Positions 1 through 7,620 are shown, counted from the first letter of the stretch. The stretch: 17,635 nt of DNA from an uncultured Eubacteriales bacterium (GCA_902790885.1 CADATR010000021.1:1-17635); one strand, 5' to 3'. Translations and numbers: made by a program. Notes: a model not told the origin generated them from the sequence alone.

Positions 1-729
1 CCGCACTTTGAATGGCGGGACGAAGACATGAAATACAGCATGTCTGTCTTTCCGTGGGTCGGAGCTGTGATCGGTCTTGCTTACTGGGCGGTGTTCTATT
101 TCGGTGTGGTGCTTGGGCTGCCGATGGTCGCGGTATGCATGCTGATAACTGCTGTGCCGCTGATACTGACGGGCGGTTTTCATGTGGACGGATTCATGGA
201 TGTGTCGGATGCCCTGAGCTCATTCAAGACTAGGGAGCAGAAGCTTGAGATACTGAAGGACCCGCACATCGGAGCTTTTGCCGTGATCAGGCTGTGCATC
301 GCGGGTCTCATATATCTCGCGTCGCTTGCGGTCGTGCTGGAGTCGGAAAATGCGGGCCGGCTGGTGATATGCCTGGCTGCGGGATTCTTCCTGGCGAGGG
401 CACTCAGTGCGCTTGGGGTTCTCACGTTCAGGTCTGCAAGGAATGAAGGCATGCTCTTCTATGAAGCGACGACGGCCGGCGGTGACAGGACTTCCAATCT
501 CGTTATAACGGGGCTTCAGATAGCTGCCGCTGTCGCGATCATGACATACGTAGGATTTCCGGCAGGAACGCTGATGGTGCTTGCAGCCATTGCGGCTTTT
601 GCCTGGTACAAATACAAGAGCTATAAGGAGTTCGGCGGGATCACGGGCGACACGGCAGGATGGTTCGTGACAGTGTGCGAAGTAGGGATGACAGTTGCTG
701 CGGCGGTGGCGGCAGTGCTGATGGGATAA
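1..729 (+). CDS. cobS: adenosylcobinamide-GDP ribazoletransferase (cobalamin synthase), 5' end missing
   Basis: CobS is the membrane enzyme that joins adenosylcobinamide-GDP to alpha-ribazole (or its phosphate), the last condensation in cobalamin synthesis. The reading frame is open from base 1, and codons before the first ATG (base 28) already read like family sequence (PHFEWRDEDMKYSM), so the true start lies upstream and roughly 20-30 N-terminal residues are missing. Visible family hallmarks are the FPWVGAVIG segment, the acidic motif HVDGFMDVSDALSS followed by EKLxILKDPHIGAFAV-like sequence (seen as QKLEILKDPHIGAFAV), and several hydrophobic segments rich in Ala, Val and Leu that fit a polytopic membrane protein. 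The C-terminal part carries GGITGDTAGWFV, also typical. Its stop is followed after one base by the cobC start, so the two are probably translationally coupled. Identification is firm; only the start is unknown. Confidence 0.95.
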   Translation, partial: PHFEWRDEDMKYSMSVFPWVGAVIGLAYWAVFYFGVVLGLPMVAVCMLITAVPLILTGGFHVDGFMDVSDALSSFKTREQKLEILKDPHIGAFAVIRLCIAGLIYLASLAVVLESENAGRLVICLAAGFFLARALSALGVLTFRSARNEGMLFYEATTAGGDRTSNLVITGLQIAAAVAIMTYVGFPAGTLMVLAAIAAFAWYKYKSYKEFGGITGDTAGWFVTVCEVGMTVAAAVAAVLMG

Positions 730-730
730 A

Positions 731-1489
731 ATGATAGTAACTGTAATCAGGCATGGCAGGACACAAGGAAATACGGAGCGCAGGTATGTGGGCGCGCGGA
801 CGGACGAGGGCCTGTCGGCTGAAGGCAGGGCGGAGCTCGCTGTGTTCAAGGGCATGGAAGATGTGCTTGAATGCATGATGAATGGTCCAGAGTGCGGGAA
901 GAATGTGTCTGAAGGCAGTGATGCTACGTATGCAGGTAACTGTGCGGGCAAAGTGCTTGTCGTCACGAGCCCGATGAAGAGGGCGGTCGAGACTGCTGAG
1001 ATCATGTTCCCGTGGTGTACTGATCGTGTGACAGTTGATGAGCTCCGCGAGACGGACTTCGGCATCTTCGAGGGCAAAACGTACGAGGAACTCAGCAGCG
1101 ATCCGGAGCGCCGTGATGCGTATCAGGCGTGGATCGACAGCGGCGGGCTGGCGAAGATCCCGGGCGGCGAGAGTATGGAGGAGGCCCGCGCAAGAAGTGT
1201 CGATGGTTTCAGGAAGGCGGTCATGGCGGCGTTCGGGAAATGGAAAGCCGGACGCAGGGATGCAGTGACCGAAGGCGGCAGTGGAGATGCCGCGGAAGAA
1301 TGCGCGCTCATTATTGTAGCTCACGGCGGCACGGTGATGTCGGTGATGAGCAGCCTCTTCGGAGGAGATTATTATGACTATTACACCGGAAACGGTGAAG
1401 GATATACATTCAGACTGGAGGTAGACGATGCAGGAGATATCACTGCTGCAGGCACATATGATCGCTTTTGCGGCAGGGTTCGTGCTTGA
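731..1489 (+). CDS. cobC: histidine phosphatase family protein, probable alpha-ribazole/adenosylcobalamin phosphate phosphatase
   Basis: This is a phosphoglycerate-mutase-like (histidine phosphatase) enzyme. The phosphohistidine motif is at the N terminus (RHGRT, H8), a second conserved Arg/Glu stretch reads SPMKRAVETAEI, then ELRETDFGIFEGKTYEEL, and the distal catalytic His is in IIVAHGGTV (H198). In this setting the substrate is most likely alpha-ribazole 5'-phosphate or adenosylcobalamin 5'-phosphate, which fits its place between cobS and cbiB; the assignment from the fold alone would be only 'phosphatase'. Residues about 51-74 (NGPECGKNVSEGSDAT, then YAGNCAGK) form a low-complexity insertion between the first helix region and the SPMKRA strand; I do not expect it in typical members. 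The start is one base after the cobS stop. The 3' end overlaps the cbiB reading frame by 62 bases, an unusually long overlap. Confidence 0.85.
   Translation: MIVTVIRHGRTQGNTERRYVGARTDEGLSAEGRAELAVFKGMEDVLECMMNGPECGKNVSEGSDATYAGNCAGKVLVVTSPMKRAVETAEIMFPWCTDRVTVDELRETDFGIFEGKTYEELSSDPERRDAYQAWIDSGGLAKIPGGESMEEARARSVDGFRKAVMAAFGKWKAGRRDAVTEGGSGDAAEECALIIVAHGGTVMSVMSSLFGGDYYDYYTGNGEGYTFRLEVDDAGDITAAGTYDRFCGRVRA
1417..1421 (+). promoter_or_regulatory. Shine-Dalgarno sequence fixing the cbiB start inside cobC
   Basis: GGAGG lies six bases before the ATG at 1428 and is within the cobC coding sequence. It decides between the two candidate cbiB starts and implies a true 62-base gene overlap. Confidence 0.7.
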
Positions 1490-2441
1490 TCTCATAATAG
1501 GCGACCCGCACTGGATGCCGCATCCGGTCAGGTGGATCGGGAACCTGATAGGCGCGCTCGACAGCATCCTGCTCGGCAGGCTGCCTGCAGATGACCCCAA
1601 CAGCGAGCTCAGGAATCCGGCCGATGAGAAGCGCGCCGGAACGATGCTGGTGCTCTGCGTGGTCGTTGTCACAGCACTCGTTACACTGATCGTCATGGGT
1701 TTTGCGTATAAAGCGCACATTGTCTGCGGTATCGTCGTCGAGGCGGTGCTGACATGCTACCTCCTGGCGATGACGAGCCTGAGGCGCGAGAGCATGCATG
1801 TCTACAAGGCTTTGCTCACGGGCAATCCGACGGCGTCGAGGCAGGCTGTGTCCATGATCGTCGGAAGGGATGTGGCTGTGCTCGATGAAGAGGGAGTGAC
1901 CAAAGCGGCAGTCGAGACGGTCGCTGAGAACTTCTCGGATGGTGTCATGGCGCCGATGATATACGCGGCGATCGGCGGGCCGATTCTGGGGCTTACGTAC
2001 AAAGCGATAAATACGATGGATTCGATGGTCGGCTACAGGAACGACAGGTATATGTGGTTCGGGGCTCCGGCCGCGCACCTTGATGACATAGTCAACTACA
2101 TTCCGGCGAGGATAAGCGCTTTGCTCCTGATAGCTGCGAGCGCCATTGCCGGAAAGGAATTCAGCGCGCCGGGGGCTTACCGCATCTGGAAGCGCGACAG
2201 GTTCAACCACAAGAGCCCGAATGCGGCTCAGACTGAGAGCGCGGCCGCCGGTTCGCTGGGGCTGCAGCTGGCAGGTGATGCGCAGTACTTCGGAAAGATA
2301 GTGCACAAAAAGACGATCGGGGACGCGGTGAGGCCGATCGAGTTTGAGGATATAAAGAGAGTAAACAAGCTGATGGTGATCGCTTCGTTCATGGGCATGA
2401 TCGTATGCCTGGGAGTGATGGTGCTGGTCAACGCGCTGTAG
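1428..2441 (+). CDS. cbiB: adenosylcobinamide-phosphate synthase CbiB
   Basis: CbiB is an integral membrane protein that links aminopropanol phosphate (or aminopropanol) to adenosylcobyric acid. The 337-residue product has the family N terminus GDPHWMPHPVRWIGN (residues 25-39), the central motif VAENFSDGVMAPMIYA, then KAINTMDSMVGYRND, LDDIVNYIPARISALLL, and SPNAAQTESAAAGSLG, all in the expected order. Hydrophobic segments near the N terminus, residues 75-105, the middle and the C terminus fit a multi-pass protein. The ATG at 1428 is supported by a near-ideal GGAGG at 1417-1421, six bases upstream, so the start lies inside cobC. A later ATG at 1458 (residue 11) is possible but has no comparable ribosome binding site. 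Product feeds the CobU/CobS/CobC steps. Confidence 0.95.
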   Translation: MQEISLLQAHMIAFAAGFVLDLIIGDPHWMPHPVRWIGNLIGALDSILLGRLPADDPNSELRNPADEKRAGTMLVLCVVVVTALVTLIVMGFAYKAHIVCGIVVEAVLTCYLLAMTSLRRESMHVYKALLTGNPTASRQAVSMIVGRDVAVLDEEGVTKAAVETVAENFSDGVMAPMIYAAIGGPILGLTYKAINTMDSMVGYRNDRYMWFGAPAAHLDDIVNYIPARISALLLIAASAIAGKEFSAPGAYRIWKRDRFNHKSPNAAQTESAAAGSLGLQLAGDAQYFGKIVHKKTIGDAVRPIEFEDIKRVNKLMVIASFMGMIVCLGVMVLVNAL

Positions 2442-2498
2442 CTATTCTGGGTACAGTGAGTTGATGATACCTGATGAAAGATTGATAATACATTATAT

Positions 2499-3647
2499 AT
2501 GGGAAGCGGAAAAGATAATGTAATCATGAATAAAGGGACCGGATGCGACGGCAGTGAGGCAAAGCAAGTAAGCGGCAGCTGCAGCGGCATAGTTCACGGT
2601 GGTGACATCTACAGAAATGATGTCACGCTCGACTTTTCCGTGAATCTGAATCCGGAGCCGGCGCCTGAAGAGATAATGACTGCGGCTCTCAGGGGTCTGG
2701 AGCTGATGCACAACTACCCGGATCCTCTGCAGGAGGAACTGAGGGCGGCTATCGGAGAGATGACAGGCGCAGCGGCGGAGGATGTAGTATGCGGCTGCGG
2801 GGCTTCTGAACTCATGATGGCGACGGTGCACGCTGTGCAGCCTGATAAGGCGCTCATTGCTGCGCCGTGCTATGCGGGTTACGGATATGCACTGAGGGCT
2901 TCGGGAGCTGATGTGACCGAGTATGCGCTCAGAGAAGAAAAGGATTTTGCTCTTGATGCGGGATTCGCTGACTGCATCACTGAGGATACGGATATTGTTT
3001 TCATCGCGAATCCGAACAACCCGAACGGAAGGCTGATCGACTCAGAGGTGCTGGCCGGAATCAAGAGAAAGTGTGCTGAGACGGGCACAGTGCTTGTGAT
3101 CGACGAGTGCTTTCTGCAGCTGACGGAGAGGTACGCGGAGAAGCCGGATACTTCGGACGGGGCGGTGCACCTGAGAGCTTTCACCAAGACTTTTGCCATA
3201 CCGGGGATCCGCATGGGATACATGGTGTGCGGCGACAGGGAGCTGACCGCTGAGGTCAGGAAGCACCTGCCGGAGTGGAACATTTCGGCGATCGCCGAGA
3301 GGATCGGCATCGCGGCGGCGAAGGTCATAAGCGGCACGGGGTATCTTGAGAAGTCCAATGCTGCGATCGCGAGAGAGCGGAGCTACCTGGAAAAGGGGCT
3401 CAGAGAGCTCGGGATCAGGGTGTATCCGAGTGACACGAACTACTTGCTTCTGAGACAGGAGGAGTGGCTGCATGACCGGGTGCCGGGATCAGGAAGCGGA
3501 CTATACGACAGGCTTCTGGAGAAGGGCATTCTCGTCAGAAGATGTGCTAATTACCACGGGCTGGATGAGAGCTATTTCAGGATCGCTGTCAGACGGCACG
3601 AAGATAATGAGAAGCTGCTGGCGGCGCTCGAGGAGATACTCAGATAG
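2499..3647 (+). CDS. cobD: threonine-phosphate decarboxylase CobD
   Basis: CobD is a PLP enzyme of the aspartate aminotransferase fold that decarboxylates L-threonine-O-3-phosphate to (R)-1-amino-2-propanol phosphate, the arm added by CbiB. Numbered from the ATG at 2499, the hallmarks are HGGDIY (33-38), LDFSVNLNP, NPNNPNG (171-177), the PLP-binding Asp in VIDECF (D202), the Schiff-base Lys in FTKTFAIPGIRMGY (K230) and the carboxylate Arg in YFRIAVRR (R361). The start is uncertain: ATG 2499 and ATG 2526 both lack a strong ribosome binding site, and family homology begins only near residue 32. Residues 11-31 (KGTGCDGSEAK, QVSGSCSG) are a Cys/Gly/Ser-rich lead of unknown role. There is no C-terminal Cys-rich domain of the kind described for a methanogen CobD; a similar domain is instead encoded separately at 12088-12330. 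A 57-base gap separates it from cbiB. Confidence 0.92.
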   Translation: MGSGKDNVIMNKGTGCDGSEAKQVSGSCSGIVHGGDIYRNDVTLDFSVNLNPEPAPEEIMTAALRGLELMHNYPDPLQEELRAAIGEMTGAAAEDVVCGCGASELMMATVHAVQPDKALIAAPCYAGYGYALRASGADVTEYALREEKDFALDAGFADCITEDTDIVFIANPNNPNGRLIDSEVLAGIKRKCAETGTVLVIDECFLQLTERYAEKPDTSDGAVHLRAFTKTFAIPGIRMGYMVCGDRELTAEVRKHLPEWNISAIAERIGIAAAKVISGTGYLEKSNAAIARERSYLEKGLRELGIRVYPSDTNYLLLRQEEWLHDRVPGSGSGLYDRLLEKGILVRRCANYHGLDESYFRIAVRRHEDNEKLLAALEEILR

Positions 3648-3680
3648 AAAAACACAGTAAGAACGGGCGGGAAAACTGCA

Positions 3681-3699
3681 CTCAGGACATGAGCCTGAG
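3681..3699 (+). other. small inverted repeat in the cobD-cbiC gap
   Basis: CTCAGG at 3681-3686 and CCTGAG at 3694-3699 are a perfect 6-bp inverted repeat with a 7-base loop, about 30 bases before the cbiC start. There is no T-run, so it is not an intrinsic terminator. It could be an mRNA processing or stability element, or chance. Confidence 0.25.
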
Positions 3700-3730
3700 G
3701 GAAAGGCGTCCATATAATTGAGGGAATAAA

Positions 3731-4366
3731 ATGATAGAACACGTACTTCCGGGCGACATTGAGAAGAGGAGCATGGAGATCATTGGCGAGGAGCTTGCGG
3801 CGAGAGGCATCACTCTCGATCCAGAGCAGGACCCTGTGATCAGAAGAGCGATACACACTTCGGCGGATTTTGACTACGCGGAGACGCTGACTTTTTCGGA
3901 AGGTGCAGTGGGCAAAGCGCGCGATCTCATCAGAGCCGGTGCGCTCATCGTGACTGACACCAACATGGCTCTGACCGGGATCAACAAGAAGAGGATCGCG
4001 GCGTTCGGCGGAGAGGTCAGGTGCTATATGGCGGACGAGGATGTGGCGCGCGAAGCTAAGGAGCGCGGTATCACAAGGGCTTCTGTAAGCATGGAGCACG
4101 CTGCTGCGGATATTCTGGCGAGCGGACGCAAAACGGTTTTCGCTGTCGGCAATGCTCCGACGGCTCTCATAACGCTGAGAAACATGTATGACGAGGGAAG
4201 ATTCACACCGGACTTCATCATCGGCGTGCCTGTGGGATTTGTCAACGTAGTCGAAGCCAAGGAGTTGATACTTGAAACGGAGATCCCGCATATAGTCAAC
4301 AGGGGCAGAAAGGGCGGAAGCAATGTGGCCGCCGCAATCGTGAATGCTCTTGTATACGGGATGTAG
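3731..4366 (+). CDS. cbiC: cobalt-precorrin-8 methylmutase CbiC
   Basis: CbiC moves the C11 methyl group to C12 of cobalt-precorrin-8, giving cobyrinic acid. The 211-residue length is normal for the family. The proposed catalytic His is in RRAIHTSADFDY (H42); other family blocks are GALIVTDTNMALTGIN, the ADEDVA loop, SMEHAA, VFAVGNAPTALITL, PDFIIGVPVGFVNVVEAKE and the C-terminal GRKGGSNVAAAIVNAL. A GAGGG at 3720-3724 sits six bases before the ATG. Eighty-three bases separate it from cobD and 46 from cbiD, in keeping with one operon. Confidence 0.96.
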   Translation: MIEHVLPGDIEKRSMEIIGEELAARGITLDPEQDPVIRRAIHTSADFDYAETLTFSEGAVGKARDLIRAGALIVTDTNMALTGINKKRIAAFGGEVRCYMADEDVAREAKERGITRASVSMEHAAADILASGRKTVFAVGNAPTALITLRNMYDEGRFTPDFIIGVPVGFVNVVEAKELILETEIPHIVNRGRKGGSNVAAAIVNALVYGM

Positions 4367-4380
4367 TTGGCAGACTATGA

Positions 4381-4395
4381 AGGGGCTCAGCTCCT
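4381..4395 (+). other. small hairpin in the cbiC-cbiD gap
   Basis: AGGGGC (4381-4386) can pair with GCTCCT (4390-4395), one G-U pair included, around a TCA loop. It lies just upstream of the cbiD ribosome binding site (AAGGA near 4402-4406). No T-run follows. The role is unknown and chance is possible. Confidence 0.2.
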
Positions 4396-4412
4396 AAATA
4401 TAAGGAAACATA

Positions 4413-5603
4413 ATGGCAGAACTCAGGAAAGGATTCACAACAGGAAGCTGTGCGGCGGCCGCTGCGAAGGCTGCTTGCAGGATGCTCCTCTCGGGAAGTG
4501 AGGTGGACAGGATATCCATCATCACGCCTAAGGGGCCGGCTTTTGATGCTGAGATCCTGAATACTGAGAGGGCTGCTGATTGCGTAAAGTGCGCGGTGCG
4601 TAAAGACGGGGGAGACGACCCTGACATCACGACCGGGGCACTTATAGAGGCTGAGGTGAGATTCGCAGGTGCGGAAGAGTGCACTCAAGCTGAATGTACC
4701 GGGGCGGATGCGAACAAGAAGGCTGAGTGCGCCGGATCAGAAGCGGCACCGCGCGTAATCATAAAGGGCGGCAAGGGTGTCGGCCGTGTCACAAGGCCGG
4801 GCCTCGACCAGCCTGTGGGAGAAGCTGCCATCAACTCGGTCCCGCGGGAAATGATCACGCGCGAAGTCACTGAGGTCCTCGACATGTTCGACTGCAGTGA
4901 GGCTGTGACGGTGACCATATCGGTACCTGAGGGAGAGGAGCTCGCTTTGCACACCTTCAACCCGAGGCTCGGGATCGAAGGCGGGATATCCATCATCGGG
5001 ACATCCGGCGTGGTGGAGCCCATGAGCAGGCAGGCGATCCTCGATACGATAAGGGTCGAGCTGAGGCAGAAGAGGGCTGAGGGCCATGACATCGCTTTCA
5101 TATCCCCGGGCAATTACGGGCTCGATTTCATGAAAGAGACTTACGACGTCGACCTCGACAGGAGCGTCAAGTGCAGCAATTTTGTCGGCGAGACCATCGA
5201 CATGATATGCGAGCTCGGGTTCAGCGGGATGCTGCTGACGGGGCACATAGGCAAGCTGGTCAAAGTGGCTGGCGGCATCATGAACACTCACTCGCGCGAG
5301 GCTGACTGCAGGATGGAGATAATCGCTGCGGCCGCGGTCAGAGAGGGGGCGGACACAGAGGTGCTCGGGCGGATACTCGACTGCCTGACGACGGAGGAGG
5401 CCTACGGCATTTTCTATGAGGCGGGCCTGTCTGAGAAGGTGTCTCAGCGGATCATGGACCGCATAATGTATAACCTTGACAGAAGGGCCGGCGGGAGGCT
5501 CGACATTGGCTGCATCGTGTATTCGAAAGAGTACGGGCAGCTTGCGGCTTCGGACAGAGCCGCCGGAATGATAGAAGAGAACAGGAATAAGTGGAATGGA
5601 TAA
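4413..5603 (+). CDS. cbiD: cobalt-precorrin-5B C1-methyltransferase CbiD
   Basis: CbiD methylates C1 of cobalt-precorrin-5B after CbiG opens the lactone, using S-adenosylmethionine. The N-terminal signature LRKGFTTGSCAAAAAKAA (residues 4-21) is diagnostic; GGKGVGRVTRPGLDQPVGEAAIN, TISVPEGEELALHTFNPRLGIEGGISIIGTSG-like blocks and the GHIGKLVKVAGGIMNTHS motif follow in order. At 396 residues it is about 30 longer than I expect for the family; the excess is at residues 87-114, where AEECTQ, AECTGADA and AECAGSEA form a degenerate repeated low-complexity insert containing three Cys. An AAGGA lies seven to eight bases before the ATG. The stop codon overlaps the cbiF start by eight bases, implying translational coupling. 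Confidence 0.96.
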   Translation: MAELRKGFTTGSCAAAAAKAACRMLLSGSEVDRISIITPKGPAFDAEILNTERAADCVKCAVRKDGGDDPDITTGALIEAEVRFAGAEECTQAECTGADANKKAECAGSEAAPRVIIKGGKGVGRVTRPGLDQPVGEAAINSVPREMITREVTEVLDMFDCSEAVTVTISVPEGEELALHTFNPRLGIEGGISIIGTSGVVEPMSRQAILDTIRVELRQKRAEGHDIAFISPGNYGLDFMKETYDVDLDRSVKCSNFVGETIDMICELGFSGMLLTGHIGKLVKVAGGIMNTHSREADCRMEIIAAAAVREGADTEVLGRILDCLTTEEAYGIFYEAGLSEKVSQRIMDRIMYNLDRRAGGRLDIGCIVYSKEYGQLAASDRAAGMIEENRNKWNG

Positions 5604-6384
5604 GATGCAGAATACAGCACAGGTATATTTCGTAGGCGCCGGCCCGGGAGCGGCCGACCTCATCACGGTAAGAGGCATGAAGCTGATCGGACAGGCTGAC
5701 ATAGTCATCTATGCGGGCTCTCTCGTCAACCCGGCCCTGCTTGACTACGCGCGTGAAGGAGCTGAGATCCACAACAGCGCGCACATGACCCTCGAGCAGG
5801 TCCTCGATGTAATGAAGGATGCAGCAGCAGCGGGCAAAACAGTATGCCGCCTTCATACCGGCGATCCGAGTCTGTACGGTGCAGTGAGAGAGCAGATGGA
5901 CGCCCTCGACGAGATGGGCATCACTTATGAATCGTGCCCAGGCGTCACCGCGGCATTCGGAGCGGCAGCTTCGATGGACATTGAGTACACTTTGCCCGGA
6001 ATATCCCAGTCACTCATCTTTACGAGAATGGCAGGCCGCACCGACGTGCCAGAGAAGGAGAGCATAGAGAGCTGGGCGGCTCACAGAGCGAGCATGGCAA
6101 TATATCTCAGCACGGGAATGCTCGAAGAGCTGTCGCGCAGGCTGATCGCGGGCGGCTACGAGGCGGATACGCCGGCAGCCATTATTTACAAAGCGACCTG
6201 GCCTGAAGAGGAATTCTATTACTGCAGAGTCGATGAGCTGGCAGCCACAGCGGCAGCGCATGGAATAACGAAGACAGCTCTGGTGCTCGTGGGCGATGTT
6301 CTCGCCAAGAGCATGGCCGGATACGGGAAATCGAAGCTGTACGACAAGACCTTCTCGACGGAATTCAGGGCTGCCGAAGAGTAG
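5596..6384 (+). CDS. cbiF: cobalt-precorrin-4 C11-methyltransferase CbiF
   Basis: CbiF (CobM family) is a SAM-dependent tetrapyrrole methyltransferase acting at C11 of cobalt-precorrin-4. The N-terminal glycine-rich motif VYFVGAGPGAADLITVRG, YAGSLVNPALL, the SAM-binding LHTGDPSLYGA (residues 86-96), CPGVTAAFGAAA, EYTLPGISQSLIFTR and AAIIYKATWPEEE are all as expected, and the 262-residue length is normal. The ATG at 5596 has AGGA at 5583-5586, nine bases upstream; a second ATG at 5605 would be too far from it. The last bases, GAAGAGTAG, resemble part of the tandem repeat that fills the gap after the gene, so the repeat may have reached the stop codon. Confidence 0.96.
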   Translation: MDKMQNTAQVYFVGAGPGAADLITVRGMKLIGQADIVIYAGSLVNPALLDYAREGAEIHNSAHMTLEQVLDVMKDAAAAGKTVCRLHTGDPSLYGAVREQMDALDEMGITYESCPGVTAAFGAAASMDIEYTLPGISQSLIFTRMAGRTDVPEKESIESWAAHRASMAIYLSTGMLEELSRRLIAGGYEADTPAAIIYKATWPEEEFYYCRVDELAATAAAHGITKTALVLVGDVLAKSMAGYGKSKLYDKTFSTEFRAAEE

Positions 6385-6387
6385 CTG

Positions 6388-6582
6388 ATGGGCAAAATTG
6401 GTCCTGCGTGTGGCCTTGAGAAGAGTTAATCTGGCAAAATGCTGCTAAAATGGTCCTCTGTGTGGTCCTGAGATGAGGTAATCTGGCAAATGTGCTGCGG
6501 AATTGGTCCCGGGCGTGGACCTAAAGTGCAGAAGAAAAGTGAATTTGCTGCCAGATTGGTCCTGCATGTGGTCCTGAGTTGA
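6388..6582 (+). other. chain of three mini-ORFs inside the cbiF-cbiG repeat block (speculative)
   Basis: Because the repeat unit carries an ATG in the GGCAAA(A)TG segment, each unit opens a short reading frame: 6388-6429 (13 codons, begins MGKIGPACG), 6439-6471 (10 codons, begins MLLKWSS) and 6490-6582 (30 codons, begins MCCGIGPGRG). They are separated by 9, 18 and finally 12 bases before cbiG. Only the third has anything like a ribosome binding site (GAGG at 6475-6478, rather far at 11 bases). They could be leader peptides that couple cbiF to cbiG translation, or simply a by-product of the repeats. I regard coding as unproven. Confidence 0.2.
6397..6578 (+). repeat. four-copy imperfect tandem repeat (about 53-bp unit) between cbiF and cbiG
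   Basis: Four 24-base copies begin at 6397, 6449, 6502 and 6555, so the period is 52, 53 and 53 bases. Each copy has the form WTGGTCC, seven variable bases, then GG(T/A/C)CC or a close variant and TGAG or similar; copy 3 has a perfect GGTCC-N7-GGACC inverted repeat and copies 2 and 4 have GGTCC twice. The stretches between copies are also related: TAATCTGGCAAA followed shortly by TGCTGC occurs after copies 1 and 2, and TTTGCTGCCAG precedes copy 4. The regular period, close to five helical turns, could serve repeated protein binding, or in RNA a series of short hairpins. The block fills the 210-base gap entirely; no family I know matches it. Confidence 0.8.
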
Positions 6583-6594
6583 AATAATAGATCC

Positions 6595-7620
6595 ATGAAG
6601 ATAAAAATAATCACTTTTACTGAAAAAGGAGCGGAGCTGGCTGCCGGATTGAAGGCGGCTCTCGGCGGACATGAGACTGAGCTGTGCCTGAGGGGCAAAG
6701 CCCAGGGCGTTAGTGCGCCTGAAGTGCCTCTGGATGAACTCTGCAGGGAAGCTTTTGAGCAGGGAACAGCGCTCGTGTTCATAAGCGCTATGGGCATTGC
6801 GGTCAGGTCGGTCGCGCCTTTTGTTAAGGACAAGCTGACGGATCCGCCGGTTCTGGTGATGGACGAGCTGGGGCTGCATGTCATACCGGTGCTGTCGGGG
6901 CACATGGGCGGAGCGAACAGCCTGTCACTCGAGATAGCCGAAGCGACCGGGGCGGCTCCGGTGATCACTACGGCTACGGATATAAATGAGGCGTTTTCAG
7001 TTGACCTGTTCGCTAAGGAGAATGGGCTCAGGATAGTGAACAGGGACGGCATCGCGAAGGTGTCGGCTTCGGCACTGAAGGGCAAGCCGGTCACTATATC
7101 CATCAAGGACTATCCGCCGCAGGAGCCTGTGGATGTGCTGATTGCTGATGCTTTGGACGCTATGGACAAGGCTGGTGCGGATGAAGGAGCGCAGGCAGAA
7201 AGTCCTGCGGCTGAGAACCTGGCGACGATCAGGCTGTGTACGGGCAGGTATGCGGTAGGCATTGGCTGCAGGAAGGGCAAAAGTTCTGAAGAGATAAGAG
7301 AGTTTGCGGAGCGTGTTCTGGCGGAAAACGGCTTAGATGCTGCTGAGGTTGGGGCGGTCGCAACTATAGACATAAAGGCGGAGGAGCCGGGAATAAAGGC
7401 TCTGGCGGAATACTGGAAGGTGCCTCTGATCACATACGAAGCGACACTTCTCGAGAAGGTGCAGGGAGATTTTGCATCATCGGAATTCGTAAAGAAGACG
7501 GTCGGAGTGGACAGCGTGGCGGAGAGGTCGGCGGTGCTTGCTGCGGGGAGCGGCTCGAAGCTGGTTGTATGCAAGCAGGCTGAGAACGGAATGACGATTG
7601 CGGTAGCCGAAAAGCGCTGA
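6595..7620 (+). CDS. cbiG: cobalt-precorrin-5A hydrolase CbiG
   Basis: CbiG opens the delta-lactone of cobalt-precorrin-5A, releasing acetaldehyde. The N-terminal/central region has FISAMGIAVRSVAPFVKDK (62-80), DPPVLVMDELGLHVIPVLSGHMGGAN (H103 within it) and ATDINEAFSVDLFA; the C-terminal domain has YAVGIGCRKGKSSEEI, VGAVATIDIKAEEPGI and KTVGVDSVAERSA. The two parts are joined by an Ala/Glu/Asp-rich linker at about 186-208 (AMDKAGADEGAQAESPAAEN). The 341-residue length fits the short two-domain form. No good Shine-Dalgarno precedes the ATG at 6595; the sequence before it is the tail of the last repeat copy plus an AT-rich stretch, which makes translational control or coupling plausible. Confidence 0.95.
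   Translation: MKIKIITFTEKGAELAAGLKAALGGHETELCLRGKAQGVSAPEVPLDELCREAFEQGTALVFISAMGIAVRSVAPFVKDKLTDPPVLVMDELGLHVIPVLSGHMGGANSLSLEIAEATGAAPVITTATDINEAFSVDLFAKENGLRIVNRDGIAKVSASALKGKPVTISIKDYPPQEPVDVLIADALDAMDKAGADEGAQAESPAAENLATIRLCTGRYAVGIGCRKGKSSEEIREFAERVLAENGLDAAEVGAVATIDIKAEEPGIKALAEYWKVPLITYEATLLEKVQGDFASSEFVKKTVGVDSVAERSAVLAAGSGSKLVVCKQAENGMTIAVAEKR

Noticed and set aside
1..60. cobS starting at the ATG at 28
   Set aside because: The frame is open to base 1 and the residues before this ATG fit the CobS N-terminal region, so the gene is cut by the window edge.
2442..2498. Cobalamin riboswitch in a gap of this cluster
   Set aside because: None of the gaps, including this one and those at 3648-3730, 6385-6594, 7621-7729, 12331-12434 and 16660-16766, shows a recognisable B12 box, and all are shorter than a full riboswitch with expression platform, or (6385-6594) are taken up by the repeat.
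6397..6578. CRISPR-like array
   Set aside because: Only four diverged copies are present, and the stretches between them resemble each other, unlike unique CRISPR spacers. No cas genes are nearby.
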